DNA from: Mixophyes australis
Lineage: Eukaryota > Chordata > Amphibia > Anura > Limnodynastidae
Length of the DNA stretch: 64,000 nt
Direction of reading: 5' to 3'
Assembly: GCA_036250195.1 (NCBI GenBank)
Contig: JAVHZZ010000003.1
Coordinates: 334,996,875-335,060,874 of the forward strand
Shown here: positions 1-10,395 of the stretch, in pieces
Layout of the letters: each line of letters begins with the position of its first letter
Numbering within the stretch: the first letter of the stretch is position 1
Position numbers and translations under genes: made by a program
Notes under the pieces: model-generated
Databases searched by the model: none
Seen by the model: the letters and a program-made list of their open reading frames with translations, nothing else
Told to the model about the DNA's origin: nothing

Positions 1-439
1 GTCAAAATGTTGTGCTGAGACATCTGCATCATCAATGGGTGTCTAAGATTTTTGCAAAGCACACAACAGTATACAGCACATGTAGGTAAGATTGGCACAC
101 AGTGGTAGCTGAAAGCAAAAGTGGTGCAAGATGGAATTGTCCTTGGACCCTCCTACCCACCCTATCTCTCTATGAACTATCGCAGAGCATCACCCGGCTC
201 TCCCACTCAGTAATGGCTACCTAGTGCCTATCTTCCTCTTGGTACACGGTTCTCTATCACTGCTCCCTTAGAGGGTCGCGACCTGCAAGTTGGAAGCTGC
301 AAAGCCCAAATTCCCTTGCGGGAATCCCTGGTGAAAACCTTCCGCTTTGTTAGATTCCGCGTCTATGGGTACCGCCTCTGAGTACCGCCAATGCCAGCTG
401 AGACTAGACGGATCCCACTCATCCTAGTGAATCCTGACA
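1..439 (+). repeat. 5' LTR (partial) of the decayed gypsy element
   Basis: The LTR ends at 439 in TGACA, directly before GTAAGGAC and the gag ATG at 453, the same arrangement as in elements A and B. A segment around 280-400 (CGACCTGCA, GCAAAGCCC, TTGCGGGAATCCCTGGTG) recurs near 1888-1985, which marks it as LTR sequence. The left boundary is not visible and may lie outside the window. Confidence 0.7.
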
Positions 440-441
440 GT

Positions 442-447
442 AAGGAC
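442..447 (+). other. Predicted self-priming primer-binding site of the decayed element
   Basis: AAGGAC, three bases after the LTR end, is the exact complement of GTCCTT at 139-144, in the position that corresponds to the RNA 5' end of the intact relatives. The pairing is short (6 bp), and the RNA start in this old copy is inferred. Confidence 0.4.
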
Positions 448-452
448 CACTC

Positions 453-1000
453 ATGACAGATCCCGATAGAGAACCTGTTCAAGCCCCGGCTCAGCCCCTC
501 GTACTTGAGGCATCTCTTGCTTCCTCCATGTTATGCCTTCCCACTCCTTCTAAATTTGATGGGACCCCAAGTCCTGGTGGGGATTTTTGAAACTATGTTC
601 AATTCAATTTGAGCTAATTCCGCAGAACTTTCCTACCTCTAGGTCCAAGGTCACTTACATTATCTCCCTGTTATCAGGACAAGTGTTGGCCTGGACTTCT
701 ACCCTCTGGGAGCAGAATGATAACCTTCTAAATGACTCCTCAGCCTTTAAGATCTTTGATGAACCGATTCTTTCCGCAGCCTCTAGTATTCTCCGGGGCT
801 ACGTCAGGGCTCACGTTCTGTGGCTCAGTATGTTATTGAATTCCAGACCCTGTCTTCAGAACTTCAGTGGAACGATGAGAACTTGTTAGTCACCTTCTGG
901 CAGGGCCTTTCTGATAAGGTGAAGGATGCCCTCTCCTTCCAGGAATTACCCGCTACTTTTGATTCTAATTTCTTTCCTCATCCTTCATCTAACTACGATT
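453..1000 (+). pseudogene. gag remnant of the decayed gypsy element
   Basis: Starts at ATG 453 with the MTDP-type beginning seen in both intact relatives. Readable segments include a Leu/Ile-rich capsid-like stretch (around 597-720) and the WQGL motif near 898-910. The frame is interrupted repeatedly and the CCHC knuckle is not recognisable. In an intact element this would be the structural protein forming the retrotransposon particle. Confidence 0.65.
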
Positions 1001-3090
1001 CCTATTGTTCTAGGTCTACCCTGGCTTCATCTGCATTTACCTCACATGGACTGGCCTTCCTCTCAAATTCTGGCTTGGGGCACAGCCTGTTCAGGAAGAT
1101 GCCTTACCCGAGTATAACCTCTGAGGACTCTCCATACCGTAATGGACTCTACTACTTACATGCTTCCTCCCCAGTATTCTTTGTTTGCAGATGTCTTTAA
1201 TAAAGCATACACTGAACAACTACCTCCTCATCGATCATGGGATTGTCCCATCAACCTATTACCAGAAAAAATTCCTCCCAGAGGCCGAGTCTACCCTCTT
1301 TCCTTACCTGAGACCGAGGCCACCGCTTTATACATCAAAGAGAATTTACAACGGGGTTTTATTAGGCCATCCACTTCTCCAGCCGGGGCCGGATTCTTCT
1401 TTGTGAAAAAAAAGATGGTAGCCTGCGCCCTTGCATTGACTACAGAGGTCTAAATTCCATCACCATTAAAAACCGCTATCCCATCCTACTAATAACCAAG
1501 TTATTTGATCGTATTAAAGGTGCCAAAATTTTCACCAAATTGGACCTTCATTGGGCCTACAAGCTCATCAGGATATGAGCTGGGGATGAGTGGAAGAAAG
1601 CGTTCAACATGCTGGATGGCCACTACAAATACCTGGTGTTGCATTTTGGACTCTGTAATGCTCCAGCAGTGTTTCAAAGCTATGTCAATGAAATCTTCCG
1701 TGATTTACTATATTCCTTTGTGGTGGTCTATCTTGAAGACATCGTAATATTTTCATTGACCATTGACCTTTGGACCCTCCCTGACTACTCTTGCCTACTC
1801 TCCGTGGTACCTCGCTTCCTTGGTTTCGACTCGGCCTGTCTGACTACCCTCCATTCGCTGCACTGGTGACTTTCTGGGAGAACCGCGACCTGCACATCAC
1901 ACGCAGCAAAGCCCAAACCTCCTTGCGGGGGTCCCTGGTGAACACCGGTGGTGTGTTAGACTCCGCGCCTCTCAGGTTAGTAGCGCTAATACCAGTCAGT
2001 GATATTCTCTGTGTAAAAGTGTGACAGCATGTTGCCGAAGTCCTTTCATGACTTCGTAAGAATCATTTGTACTGCAAACTGGAAAAATGTTCTTTCGAAG
2101 ATCCAGACTGTCCATCTACTACAGGCGCTTTATTTTGGGGTATTCTACCACCGTGGCCCCTTTAGTTGCTCTCACTAGGAAAAGGAGCTGAAATTCAGTG
2201 GTCACCAGAGGCTGCCGAGGCCTTCTCCTTCCTCAAGGAAGCCTTTTCCTCTGCTCCTTTTCTAAGACAGCCTGATTTGTCCCTCCCCTTTTTTCTTGAA
2301 GTTGATGCCTCTACCATTGGAGTCAGAGCAGTCCTGTCTCAGAGGTCAAGGCAAATTTCATCCTTTTGCTTTTTATTATCGGAAGTTTCTACCTGCTGAG
2401 AGGAACTATACCATAGGTGACAAGGAGCTGCAAGCTATTAAATTAGCCTTATGCGAATGGCGCTATCTTCTGGAAGGGGGCTGGTCATGCTGTCACAGTA
2501 TTCACAGATCATAAACATCTTCTCTACTTCCAGTCTGCCAGTGCCTAAATCCCCGTCAAGCTCGGTGGTCTCTGGTTTTATCACGCTTCGATCTTCATGT
2601 GATCTTCAAACCGGGGCTTAAGAATAAGAAAGCAGATGCTTTGTCCCAAGCCTTTGAGACTGCTGAACATGAGGATTTCCTTGAATGCCCCATCTTGGAT
2701 TCTAAATACCTCCAAGTGGCTACTCTGTCTACTCCTCCGCCGGGGAAAACGTTTGTTCCTCCCTACTTATGAAAGAGACTTCTCATATGGTTCCATGCTT
2801 CACGTTTTTATGGTCACCTAGGGACTCGTAAAACCAGTGAGTTGATATCTCGTCAGTACTGGTGGCCTAAATTCCAGTCTGAAGTTAAAGAGTTCGTAAC
2901 CACCTGCGCTGTGTGTGCCCAACACAAATCCTCTTGTCAGCCTCCGCTGGGTCTTCTCCATCCTCTCCCATTACCCACTAAACCATGGATTCATATATCC
3001 ATGGATTTTATCACAGTCGTATCCACTAGCAAGAAATATAACACCATCTGGGTGACTGTGGATCACTTTTCTAAAATGGCACGACTGTGA
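1001..3090 (+). pseudogene. pol remnant: protease end, RT, RNase H, partial integrase
   Basis: The end of the protease/linker (VLGLPWL motif near 1004-1022) is followed by the conserved RT approach ([13 protein letters not shown] and [11 protein letters not shown] motifs, 1275-1412), then RT. The active-site box reads YLED near 1729-1740 instead of YLDD. RNase H is recognisable from 2290 (FFLEVDAS) and at 2500 (TDHK-like), followed by the integrase HHCC region (YWWPKF near 2860) and the first catalytic-Asp segment near 3000. Numerous frameshifts and an LTR-like insertion at about 1757-2027 make it non-functional. Confidence 0.8.
1757..2027 (+). repeat. LTR-derived fragment inserted in RT
   Basis: RT-related sequence breaks off after the active-site segment near 1756 and resumes near 2028 (HVAEVL-like). 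The intervening 270 bp resembles 280-400 in the 5' LTR of the same element (GCGACCTGCA, GCAAAGCCCAA, TTGCGGGGGTCCCTGGTGAA). It is either a second LTR insertion or a rearranged piece of a related element; about ten RT codons are lost at the junction. Confidence 0.55.
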
Positions 3091-3120
3091 TAATATCCAT
3101 GGATATATGAGTCCATGGTT
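2981..3120. repeat. Fold-back inverted duplication at the broken 3' end of the gypsy element
   Basis: 2981-3019 (integrase sequence) recurs as its reverse complement at 3082-3120 with 37 of 39 bases identical by eye. The arms enclose about 62 bp, and the similarity stops at the outer ends. The second arm replaces the continuation of the element. Confidence 0.85.
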
Positions 3121-3164
3121 GCTGTGCGAACATACCTTCCACTGCCGCTGCTCAGCCTCAGATA

Positions 3165-3200
3165 CAGAGGAGGAGGAGGAGGAGGGGGGGGCGGCCCCCT
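3165..3200. repeat. (GAG)n / G-rich low-complexity run
   Basis: A run of GAG triplets merges into a G tract and GGCGGCCCCC at about 3170-3200. No function is claimed. Confidence 0.7.
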
Positions 3201-3519
3201 GAAGAGACGCACTGTGCATTGTGTGTGACGGCAAGAAGTGCTGCAATCTTTGTTTGAAAGTATATGAAAATAATATTGTGACCTGTGAGGTGGTCAAAAT
3301 TGACTGCAAATGACTTTAAATTAGTGTTAGTGAGGTTAATAATAATGTAGGATCAAAAAAAGAGCAACATTATGTGATTTTAGCATATTTTAGCAATTTG
3401 TCTAAAAATATACAGATCCAAAACCAAAACACACGAGGGGGATTTTGCCAAAACCAAAACACGAAGCTAATCCAGATCCAAAACCAAAACCAGTTCACGG
3501 GGGTCAGTAAGCATCTCTA
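3190..3519 (+). mobile_element. 3' end fragment of a hAT-like DNA transposon
   Basis: The segment with TGAGGTTAATAATAATGTAGG (about 3328-3349) and the AATCCAAAACCAAAACACG-type repeats matches, with drift, the 3' end of the complete hAT element at 23840-24093. It ends GCATCTCTA at 3519, the complement of a TAGAGATGC terminus like the TAGGGATG end of that element. The 5' part is absent. Confidence 0.65.
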
Positions 3520-4378
3520 CCAATCTATTAGTACCATACCTCTATGTACCCAATATAGGATCAATTGTGTTATTATACAACATATAAACACTAGTTTGTT
3601 CTCTTGTATACACAGAGGAAAACACATATTTGTCCATTACAACCAACTGCCCGTTTTCATTTTAAGAGTACCACCATGTTCAGGCCTTGACTTTTACTAT
3701 GTATATACCTAAAGATATTGGGGGATATCTTTTGCTCTTTAGCAACCTGCTTTTCATTTTCTCTTTTATCCAGTTTAATTGGTATTTTGCTGCTCTTGTT
3801 GTACTCATTATATATATGAAGATTCTGACCCTTCACATTTCTATTTTTAAATGCCATATTCACCATCTATTCCTTTTTAACCTTTGAAGTAAGCCACATA
3901 TGTTTTGATGTTGTTTTTTGTATCGGTTCCCCAAAGAAATAAATTAGAAAATGTATTTGCTTGAAATAATCTTAAAGACTACCGTTCTTGTACTTGCTCT
4001 TTTTAAAAAAAATAATCATCCCAATCTATGCATCAAAGTGATTATAAAAGCAGAGAGAAAGTATCCTTGTGGTTTTTATTACAAAAACACAGATTTCTTC
4101 TAACTTAAATCACAGCCTTTTTCCTGCAAATGTTAACACCAACCAAGGTCATTCAAATCCCATACAATTACAGTCCTGCTGATGTTCCTTTTCTATCTGT
4201 AGTACCACATCATTTGTTTCAGGAGGCTTGTAATATGCTCAATGAAACCATCGGTAACAATGGACCTATCTATTCTTAAACACATGTGATGCTCCACTGA
4301 AAACCTTTATTGTTCATCCTCTGTTTCAGGTCACCACAAAGACAGAATAATTAGAAAAAATTAGGTGTTAAGCATAAT
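3520..4378. other. No recognisable feature
   Basis: AT-rich DNA with short stop-bounded frames only. I see no conserved motif, repeat boundary or gene. Confidence 0.6.
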
Positions 4379-4680
4379 GGGCCTGATTCATTAAAGAAAT
4401 TTAAGCATAAGTAAGACAAAATCATGTTACATTGGAGGGGGAGGTAAATTTAAAATGTGATGGCAGATTTATAGTTGGGGTAGGGCATGTCCTAGATCAA
4501 CTTTAAATTTCAGTGTAAAAATAAAACTATCAAGTATATGTGTGCTACATGAAAAAATCAGCCAGTGCTTTCCGTATGAGCAAAATAATAAACTAATTTG
4601 CACCTCTTGCCTTGTAATATGATTTTGTCCAGGAGAGAATTTAAGTAAAAGCATGAGTACTATCCTTAATGAATCAGGCC
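4379..4680. mobile_element. MITE with GGCCTGATTCATTAA termini
   Basis: The left end GGGCCTGATTCATTAAAG (4379-4396) is matched by the inverted right end CCTTAATGAATCAGGCC (4664-4680). The interior is non-coding. Flanks are TAAT-like on both sides, but a target duplication is not certain. Confidence 0.7.
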
Positions 4681-5740
4681 TAATATCTTTATCACCGCTG
4701 CCCCAAATAGGGGAAAGATATTAATAAATTATTTTGAAAACATGAAAAAAACTGTGTGCTTGAAGAAATTGCTCCATACCTAACCCCTATTCTATTGTCA
4801 GAAGACTAAAAAATAACTTTTATTGCAATATAAATTATAAAATGACAGCAGCAAATATCAGTAAAATACATTAAGCTAAAAGTATTTCATAATGGGAAAT
4901 AGGACTAAACTATAATATTTACATAAATCTACCATTACCTGTAAATGGAACCAATTAACTAGGGTCTAAATAGCAAAATGCTGGTGTATACTTCTAGCTA
5001 GATTGTTTATTTATCCTGTCGTCTTAATATTAGACACCAGGGACCTCTTCAAAACTTACTAGTATATCTGTGTCTACAATCTTTCTCTATCTCCCAACTG
5101 ATATAAAATATTAGTCTATCTGTATACCGCTTACATATTTCAATGCCTGTTTTAAAAAGCAGGTGAGCATCCTCCCGGCCGGCTGTTTTTGGTGAGGATC
5201 TGCAAATAGCCGGTGTGCACTGGTCATCTGTTTTTTAGATCTTTATGGACGGGGTTCAGTGGAATACAGTAAGCGGGGTAAGCAAGGTAGGGGGCACCAA
5301 GCCTATGGGGTGCTCCGCCTGTCACCCCCCAGCTTCTCTGCCGGCCTTAAAAAAATAAAAAAATAAAAAAAAATTAAAAACATACAAAAAACAATCACCT
5401 GATGTCTGGCGCGGTGGCGCCCTCCTCCCTTCTCCATTTGCAATGAATGCCAGCCATGATGTCATCAAGCACGTCGTGTCCGACATTCATTGCATACGGA
5501 GCGGATGAAGAGAAGCCACAAAAGAAGAAAGAAAAATAAAAGAACTTGAAGAAAAGAGGACAGAAGAGAACAAAGACAATAGAAAGGTAAGTCAGAGAAA
5601 AAGAATGAGAAAGGGGTGAAGCTTTAAAAAAAGGGGAGACAACAAAAGCAATGGGGAGAAAAAAAATGAAAACAGCACAGCTTCAAAGAGAGGGGAGACA
5701 AAAAAAAGGCAAGGGGTAGAAAAAGAATGAAAAAGGGGCT
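4681..5740. other. No gene; A-rich and G+C-rich repeat-like stretches
   Basis: Mostly AT-rich unique-looking sequence. About 5270-5350 is G+C-rich, followed by an A-rich run at 5347-5395. 5440-5500 contains a weak inverted pair around CATTCATTGCA / TGCAATGAATG. It may be part of an unclassified DNA element that continues into the tandem array. Confidence 0.45.
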
Positions 5741-5935
5741 CATAAAAGCTATAAAAACAGCATGATGTGTGCAGTGGGAATGGGGAGAAACATAAAAGGC
5801 ATAAAAACAGCAGCAGTGTGACTGTGGGGAGACATAAAAGATATAAAAACAGCATGATGTTCACAGTGTGAATGTGAAGAGACATAAAAGGCATAAAAAC
5901 AGCATGATGTGCACAGTGTGGTGAAGAAGGGGGCA
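5741..5935. repeat. About 50-bp tandem repeat, four copies
   Basis: Units beginning CATAAAAG start at 5741, 5791, 5833 and 5883. Each contains TATAAAAACAGCA or CATAAAAACAGCA followed by a GTGTG segment. Spacing is 50, 42 and 50 bp. The open frames across it on the minus strand are by-products of the repeat. Confidence 0.75.
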
Positions 5936-8197
5936 CAGTGTGGTGATAAAGGGAGCACAGTGTACTGAAGGAGGGGGCATATGTTTATTAAGGAGAAGAG
6001 TGTGATGAAGGAGGAGACTACCCCTCTATTTAAACTTTTATGTTTTTACTTTGGGCTAGGGGTGCCTTGAAAAAATTGTTGAGACTGTAAGGGTGCCTCA
6101 GACCGAAAAAGTTTGGAACCTTTGGAGAGGAAGAGGGGTGGAGACTTGTATCCAGGACACCTAAAAAGTAAGTGACAATAACTTCTTACCCACTCCTACA
6201 ATTTATATGATTTTATGAATTTATTGAGAAATTATATTATTGTATCAGTGTCCTTAATCGCATAGAATAGTCATATTTACATCACTGTAATTTGCAAAAA
6301 ATGTGAAAATGTATTACAAACAATACATATTCTTCACTTATATTATTCATATATCAATAAATGTTTGCTGTTTCATGTACTACTCTCCTTATTATGGTTT
6401 ATTATATGATTTGTATTAAAAGAAGCAAAGCATTATTGAATTAAAAAATAATAAATACAAGAGGAGGGCGCAATTTGTTTTTTTGCAGGGGGGCGCCTCT
6501 CTATATCTTCAGTTACTCCGAAACCTAACCTAATTCACCATTAGCTGTACCATTCACAACACCCACATTTATAGCCACCCCTTACAAATTCCACAAAAGT
6601 CCAACATTTTTTGAACACAAAAGGGGTGTTGCATAACAGAAAATGGGGTGGCCTGGGATGGTTTTACTTTCTTGTATTATATCTATAAATTTTAGTCTCT
6701 TTTCCAGTCAGCACCCTGTAATTCACATGTTCGTACTAATTAATAACTAATTAATAACTAATTAATAACTTTCTACCCATCCATCACACAGTTATCCTAC
6801 TCAACATTTTTACCCCACGCCACATGCACTTCCCTCCTACCTCCTTCCTCCCTTCTCCCATTGTATTGCTCTCTATCTGGTGTCTCTGCTCCACTTCTTA
6901 GTTCCATTGCATCTAACACTATTTATTAAATTTAGATTTCCTTTTCAGATTTTTCTTTATTTGCTTTGTTTATTAAATTATTCTAAATGATAATAACACT
7001 ACTTAGCAAATTTAAAAAAATCATATTAATTCTCCCAAAAACCAGAGTACTTATTTCCCTGGCTGTGTTTCAATTTTTCTCTGATATCAAATTCAGCCTT
7101 TGTAGCTTCATACAGTTCTCTCTATGATGCAGCCAACTCCCCCTATCCGTTGCTCAAATACGTTAATTCATTTAACAACATTTTTCCATGTCATTGCTAC
7201 GTTATTCTTTGGAGTTATTGACAGATTAATACCATTGTTTTGATCACATCTAACCACAGATCCTTCCATGGGAATGACGTTTCCTGGCATTCAAGGGCAA
7301 GCTTTCTTATTCAGTTTGCTCAGAAATTGGATCATCCCAAAATAATGAAATATTTTACTTCCCGGATAATATCCCTCTAATAATATAAAGGCGAAACTTA
7401 TTGTTTATTCAAATTGCCAATACAGATGCTTGTTTCAGCTTAGTCCTCCGAGTGACTGAAGACTGTTTAACCTATCCATAGTAAGAGCTGACATCAAATA
7501 TTACTGTTTTGTTTGGAAAATCAGTTTCCCATCATACCTAAAAGTCTAAAGAACAGCATGTTGTGTCTAAGACCATAATAATCAGGTGGCACCTAGGGGA
7601 TCTAAGATACATATAAATATCCACCTAAACTCTATTCTGCTCACTAACAGCCATCTGCTTTGTATATGTAGAATTGGATGATTATTTTTGTTTTCAACTT
7701 TCCATATTTACTGCATGTGCTGTGAACATTCATTGTATCCATTTCAACAGCTTCTTTCAAAGTATGGTATAGACAGAAATAGCTTTTTTAGTGAAACCAG
7801 ATGTGGCTACTTTAGATGTGATACACATGATAACATAGAATAATATATTGCCGAAACAAGCAATTTAATCAATTAAGCTAATTTTTTCCAATCCTGAAAT
7901 AGACTATTTTAGATCCTGATTCATAGGCAACCATTCTGTTAATATTAACAGTTCCACTTCCTAGCAGTAGCTTTCTAAACCAAAAACATAACAAAAAAAA
8001 TGCAAATGACCCTTTTTTTAGCCTTTATTTCTTACTGTTTAATATCCCTCAAACTATGTCTCAATAGTCCAATATCATTGTATACCTATTACCACCAATG
8101 CCACTCCCTTTGGTATCATATCTCATTAAAAAAAACAAAGATTTAGTTAAGATGTCTTTTCTATTTCCAGACACAAACCTACTGTATTGCAGATCGG
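5936..8197. other. No gene; AT-rich DNA with minor repeats
   Basis: 6040-6130 (GGTGCCTTGAAAAAATTG, AAAAAGTTTGGAACC) resembles the end of a widespread non-autonomous DNA repeat. 6739-6770 holds a short TAATTAATAAC triplication. Otherwise nothing is recognised. Confidence 0.5.
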
Positions 8198-8370
8198 TCA
8201 CTAGAATGCTCTCTGTATTATATAAGTCACTAAAATTATGTTTACATTGTAAATACAGTATGTTACTACAATGCTCTCCATATTGTGGACATATCAATGG
8301 AATGATTTGTTTATTATATAGAGGTCACTAGAATATTCTTTACATTGAATAGGGGCTAGTAGGTGTTGTG
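8198..8370. repeat. Degenerate tandem repeat of about 30 bp
   Basis: The phrase GTCACTAGAATGCTCTC and diverged versions of it recur about every 28-33 bp from 8198 to about 8340, each followed by a TATTATATA or ATTGTAAATA-type segment. Confidence 0.5.
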
Positions 8371-8814
8371 TTTGATTATAGCTCTTTGAATAAACATTTT
8401 CATATTTCATTGACTATATATAACCACTCCTGCACAGTTTTGCGTCAAACCCATTTTCGACTGTGGAGAAGAGCTTAGATCATTTAATGTTGCCAGGACT
8501 CTCCTGATTGTTATCATTAAAATATTAAAACATGTGCATTATATTTAAACAAAACTCTTTATACAGCCATGTCAGTATTAAGAATTGTGGAACTTTTAAT
8601 TCAGGAAATTATTTTTGAAGCCAAATAGGGATAATCATATTAACACCATATAGGCTACATAGATTGCTACACTTTTAAAGTTTGCCTAATGCAAAGATTT
8701 TTAAATTATGTATATGCCTGGTTGCTTTTTAAGGACATGTGGCATTGATATGATTATCCTCACTTTTTTCAAGATAAAAGTTGGGTTTTGAGTTTGGAAG
8801 GAGATCTGTTACAT
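8371..8814. other. No recognisable feature
   Basis: AT-rich, non-coding, no repeat boundary seen. Confidence 0.5.
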
Positions 8815-9270
8815 CATCATCATCATCAACATTTATTTATATAGCACCAGCATATTTTGTAGCGTTATACAATTGGGAACAAACACAGTAATAAAACAGA
8901 GTAACACAAGCTACAATCTATTGGACAATGGGAGTTTGGTACATGAGGTTAAGTGCTACATATTGCATATTGGTCCAGCCAGATTGCAAAGGTAAAATGT
9001 GCCTAGTATGCTAAATGATTCAGTCACACAGCAATGTTGGTCAGGGGGTAAGAGTTGTTGTCTTGTGTGAGCTCTGTAAAGGGTGAAAGCAGTTGATGAG
9101 TGTGTGGGTGAGAGATGCAGATTTGGTCAATGTCGAGTTGGGAGATATTTGTAGACATTTGAAGAGATGTATGTTTTGTTGATGGCCTTGTATGTTGGTC
9201 GAAGTTATTTATATATGGATTAGGTAATAAACAGGCAACCAATGTAAAGGCTGATAGATTTGCTCAGAAG

Positions 9271-9472
9271 AGTTGGGTACCGCTCGACGAATACGAGAAA
9301 TCCGACACCGATTACACCTACAATAAAAAAATGATTGAATGAAAAAACAACACGGGTATTGAAAGACTTACCTGAAAAAACGACTGTGCAGATATCTGAT
9401 GTCAGCAGAAAGCAGACAGGACCTCCTTCCGACTGGGCAGCTCTCCAGCAGCAGTGTCTGATGTCAGTGAGA
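9271..9472. mobile_element. 202-bp insertion of unknown type inside the LINE
   Basis: CTCAGAAG occurs at 9263-9270 and at 9473-9480, and LINE sequence is continuous once the segment between is removed. The insert runs from AGTTGGGTACCGCTCGACG to GATGTCAGTGAGA and shows no clear terminal inverted repeats. On the minus strand it contains CAGGTAAGT, a good splice-donor consensus. An 8-bp duplication suggests a hAT-like or similar integrase, but the ends do not confirm it. Confidence 0.7.
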
Positions 9473-9480
9473 CTCAGAAG

Positions 9481-10395
9481 TGGAAGAATGATTTGCAAGG
9501 AAAATTAATTTAGCTTTTACATGAAAAATAGGTTGTAGGGTTGAAATTTTGATGCGTGGAAGACCAATGAGGATGATATTGCAATAGTGAATACGGGAGA
9601 TGATGAGTGCATGAATTAAAGTCTTTGCAGCTTCTGTGAGATATGTCTGTATTTTGGGGGAAAAAATCAGATGTAAGTAAGAGGATGCAGATATAGATTG
9701 GATGTGGAGAACAGAGGATTGTTTTGAGTCATGTATCACAGCTAGGTAACAAACTTTTAGGGTAGGACTTATTGTCATGTTAACATAAATCAAAATGTTA
9801 GGTAGGTAACTTCTGTTGGTTGGTGGGAATATAATTAAATCTGTTCTTAGCTCAATATTAAGATTAATAAGAGATGGCAGAAAGACAGTCAGTGATGCAG
9901 TATAACACAGATTGCAGAAGATACATACATTTCCCAAGAGTAGTGGTATAGATAGAGAAGAGCAGAGGATCTAGGACTGAGCCTTGTGGTACTCTGACTG
10001 ATAAACTAACAGGGAAATAGCAATTATATAGGTAAGATGAGAACCAGGATAGGACAGTGTCCTGAACACCTAGGGATGTAGTGGTTGTATGAGAAGAGAG
10101 TGGCCAACAATGTCAAATGCATCAGAGAAATCCAGGAGAATTGGAAGAAAGTAATGGAAGAAAGCCTGACTGAAGAAAGTCTAATAGGTTGTGTGAGGCT
10201 ATAAAGGGTGTGAGGTGAGTGTAGACAATTCTCTCGAGAAGCTTGGATTTACATGAGATTTGAGAGATTGGACGGTAATTTGCGAGAGTTTGGGTCAGAA
10301 TTTTGTTTTTCAGAATAGGAGAACCACTGCTTGCTTGAATAATGATGGAAAGATACCAGTAGATAGAGTGAGATTAAGGACTATCATGAAAACCG
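9481..10395 (-). pseudogene. LINE reverse transcriptase remnant
   Basis: On the minus strand the RT palm/thumb region can be followed: a VPQG..L.P.LF-type motif around 9965-10010, then segments resembling LNIELRTDLI, the S.LHI..ISAS segment, and ALIISRIHYCN near 9560-9600. These correspond to the thumb-side motifs of CR1/L2/jockey-type RTs. Stops and indels break the frame, and the YADD box is lost in a damaged stretch. An intact protein would copy LINE RNA into nicked target DNA. Confidence 0.7.

Larger units (their letters stand above)
1..3090 (+). mobile_element. Decayed Ty3/gypsy (chromovirus-like) LTR retrotransposon, 5' LTR to integrase
   Basis: The order LTR, gag, protease-linker, reverse transcriptase, RNase H and integrase can be followed, but the reading frame is broken by many stops and indels. 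Recognisable pieces resemble the better-preserved elements at 47-62 kb. They include a gag start right after an LTR end in TGACA, the linker before RT, the RT palm, an RNase H segment and the integrase zinc-binding region with Cys pairs near 2911-2925. The copy stops inside the integrase core near 3090, so the chromodomain and 3' LTR are missing. It is much older than elements A and B. Confidence 0.85.
8815..10395 (-). mobile_element. 5'-truncated CR1/L2-type LINE (minus strand)
   Basis: Read on the minus strand, RT sequence is followed by a 3' UTR and the tail GGTGCTATATAAATAAATG (8830-8848) with a GAT repeat at 8815-8829. The same layout appears on the plus strand at 30425-33215, clearly the same LINE family. 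The 5' end is truncated near 10395, as is usual for LINEs. A 202-bp insertion (9271-9472) splits it. Confidence 0.8.

Noticed and set aside
5592..5958. Minus-strand frames rich in Phe, Pro, Ser and His
   Set aside because: They are translations of the 50-bp tandem repeat and purine-rich flank.
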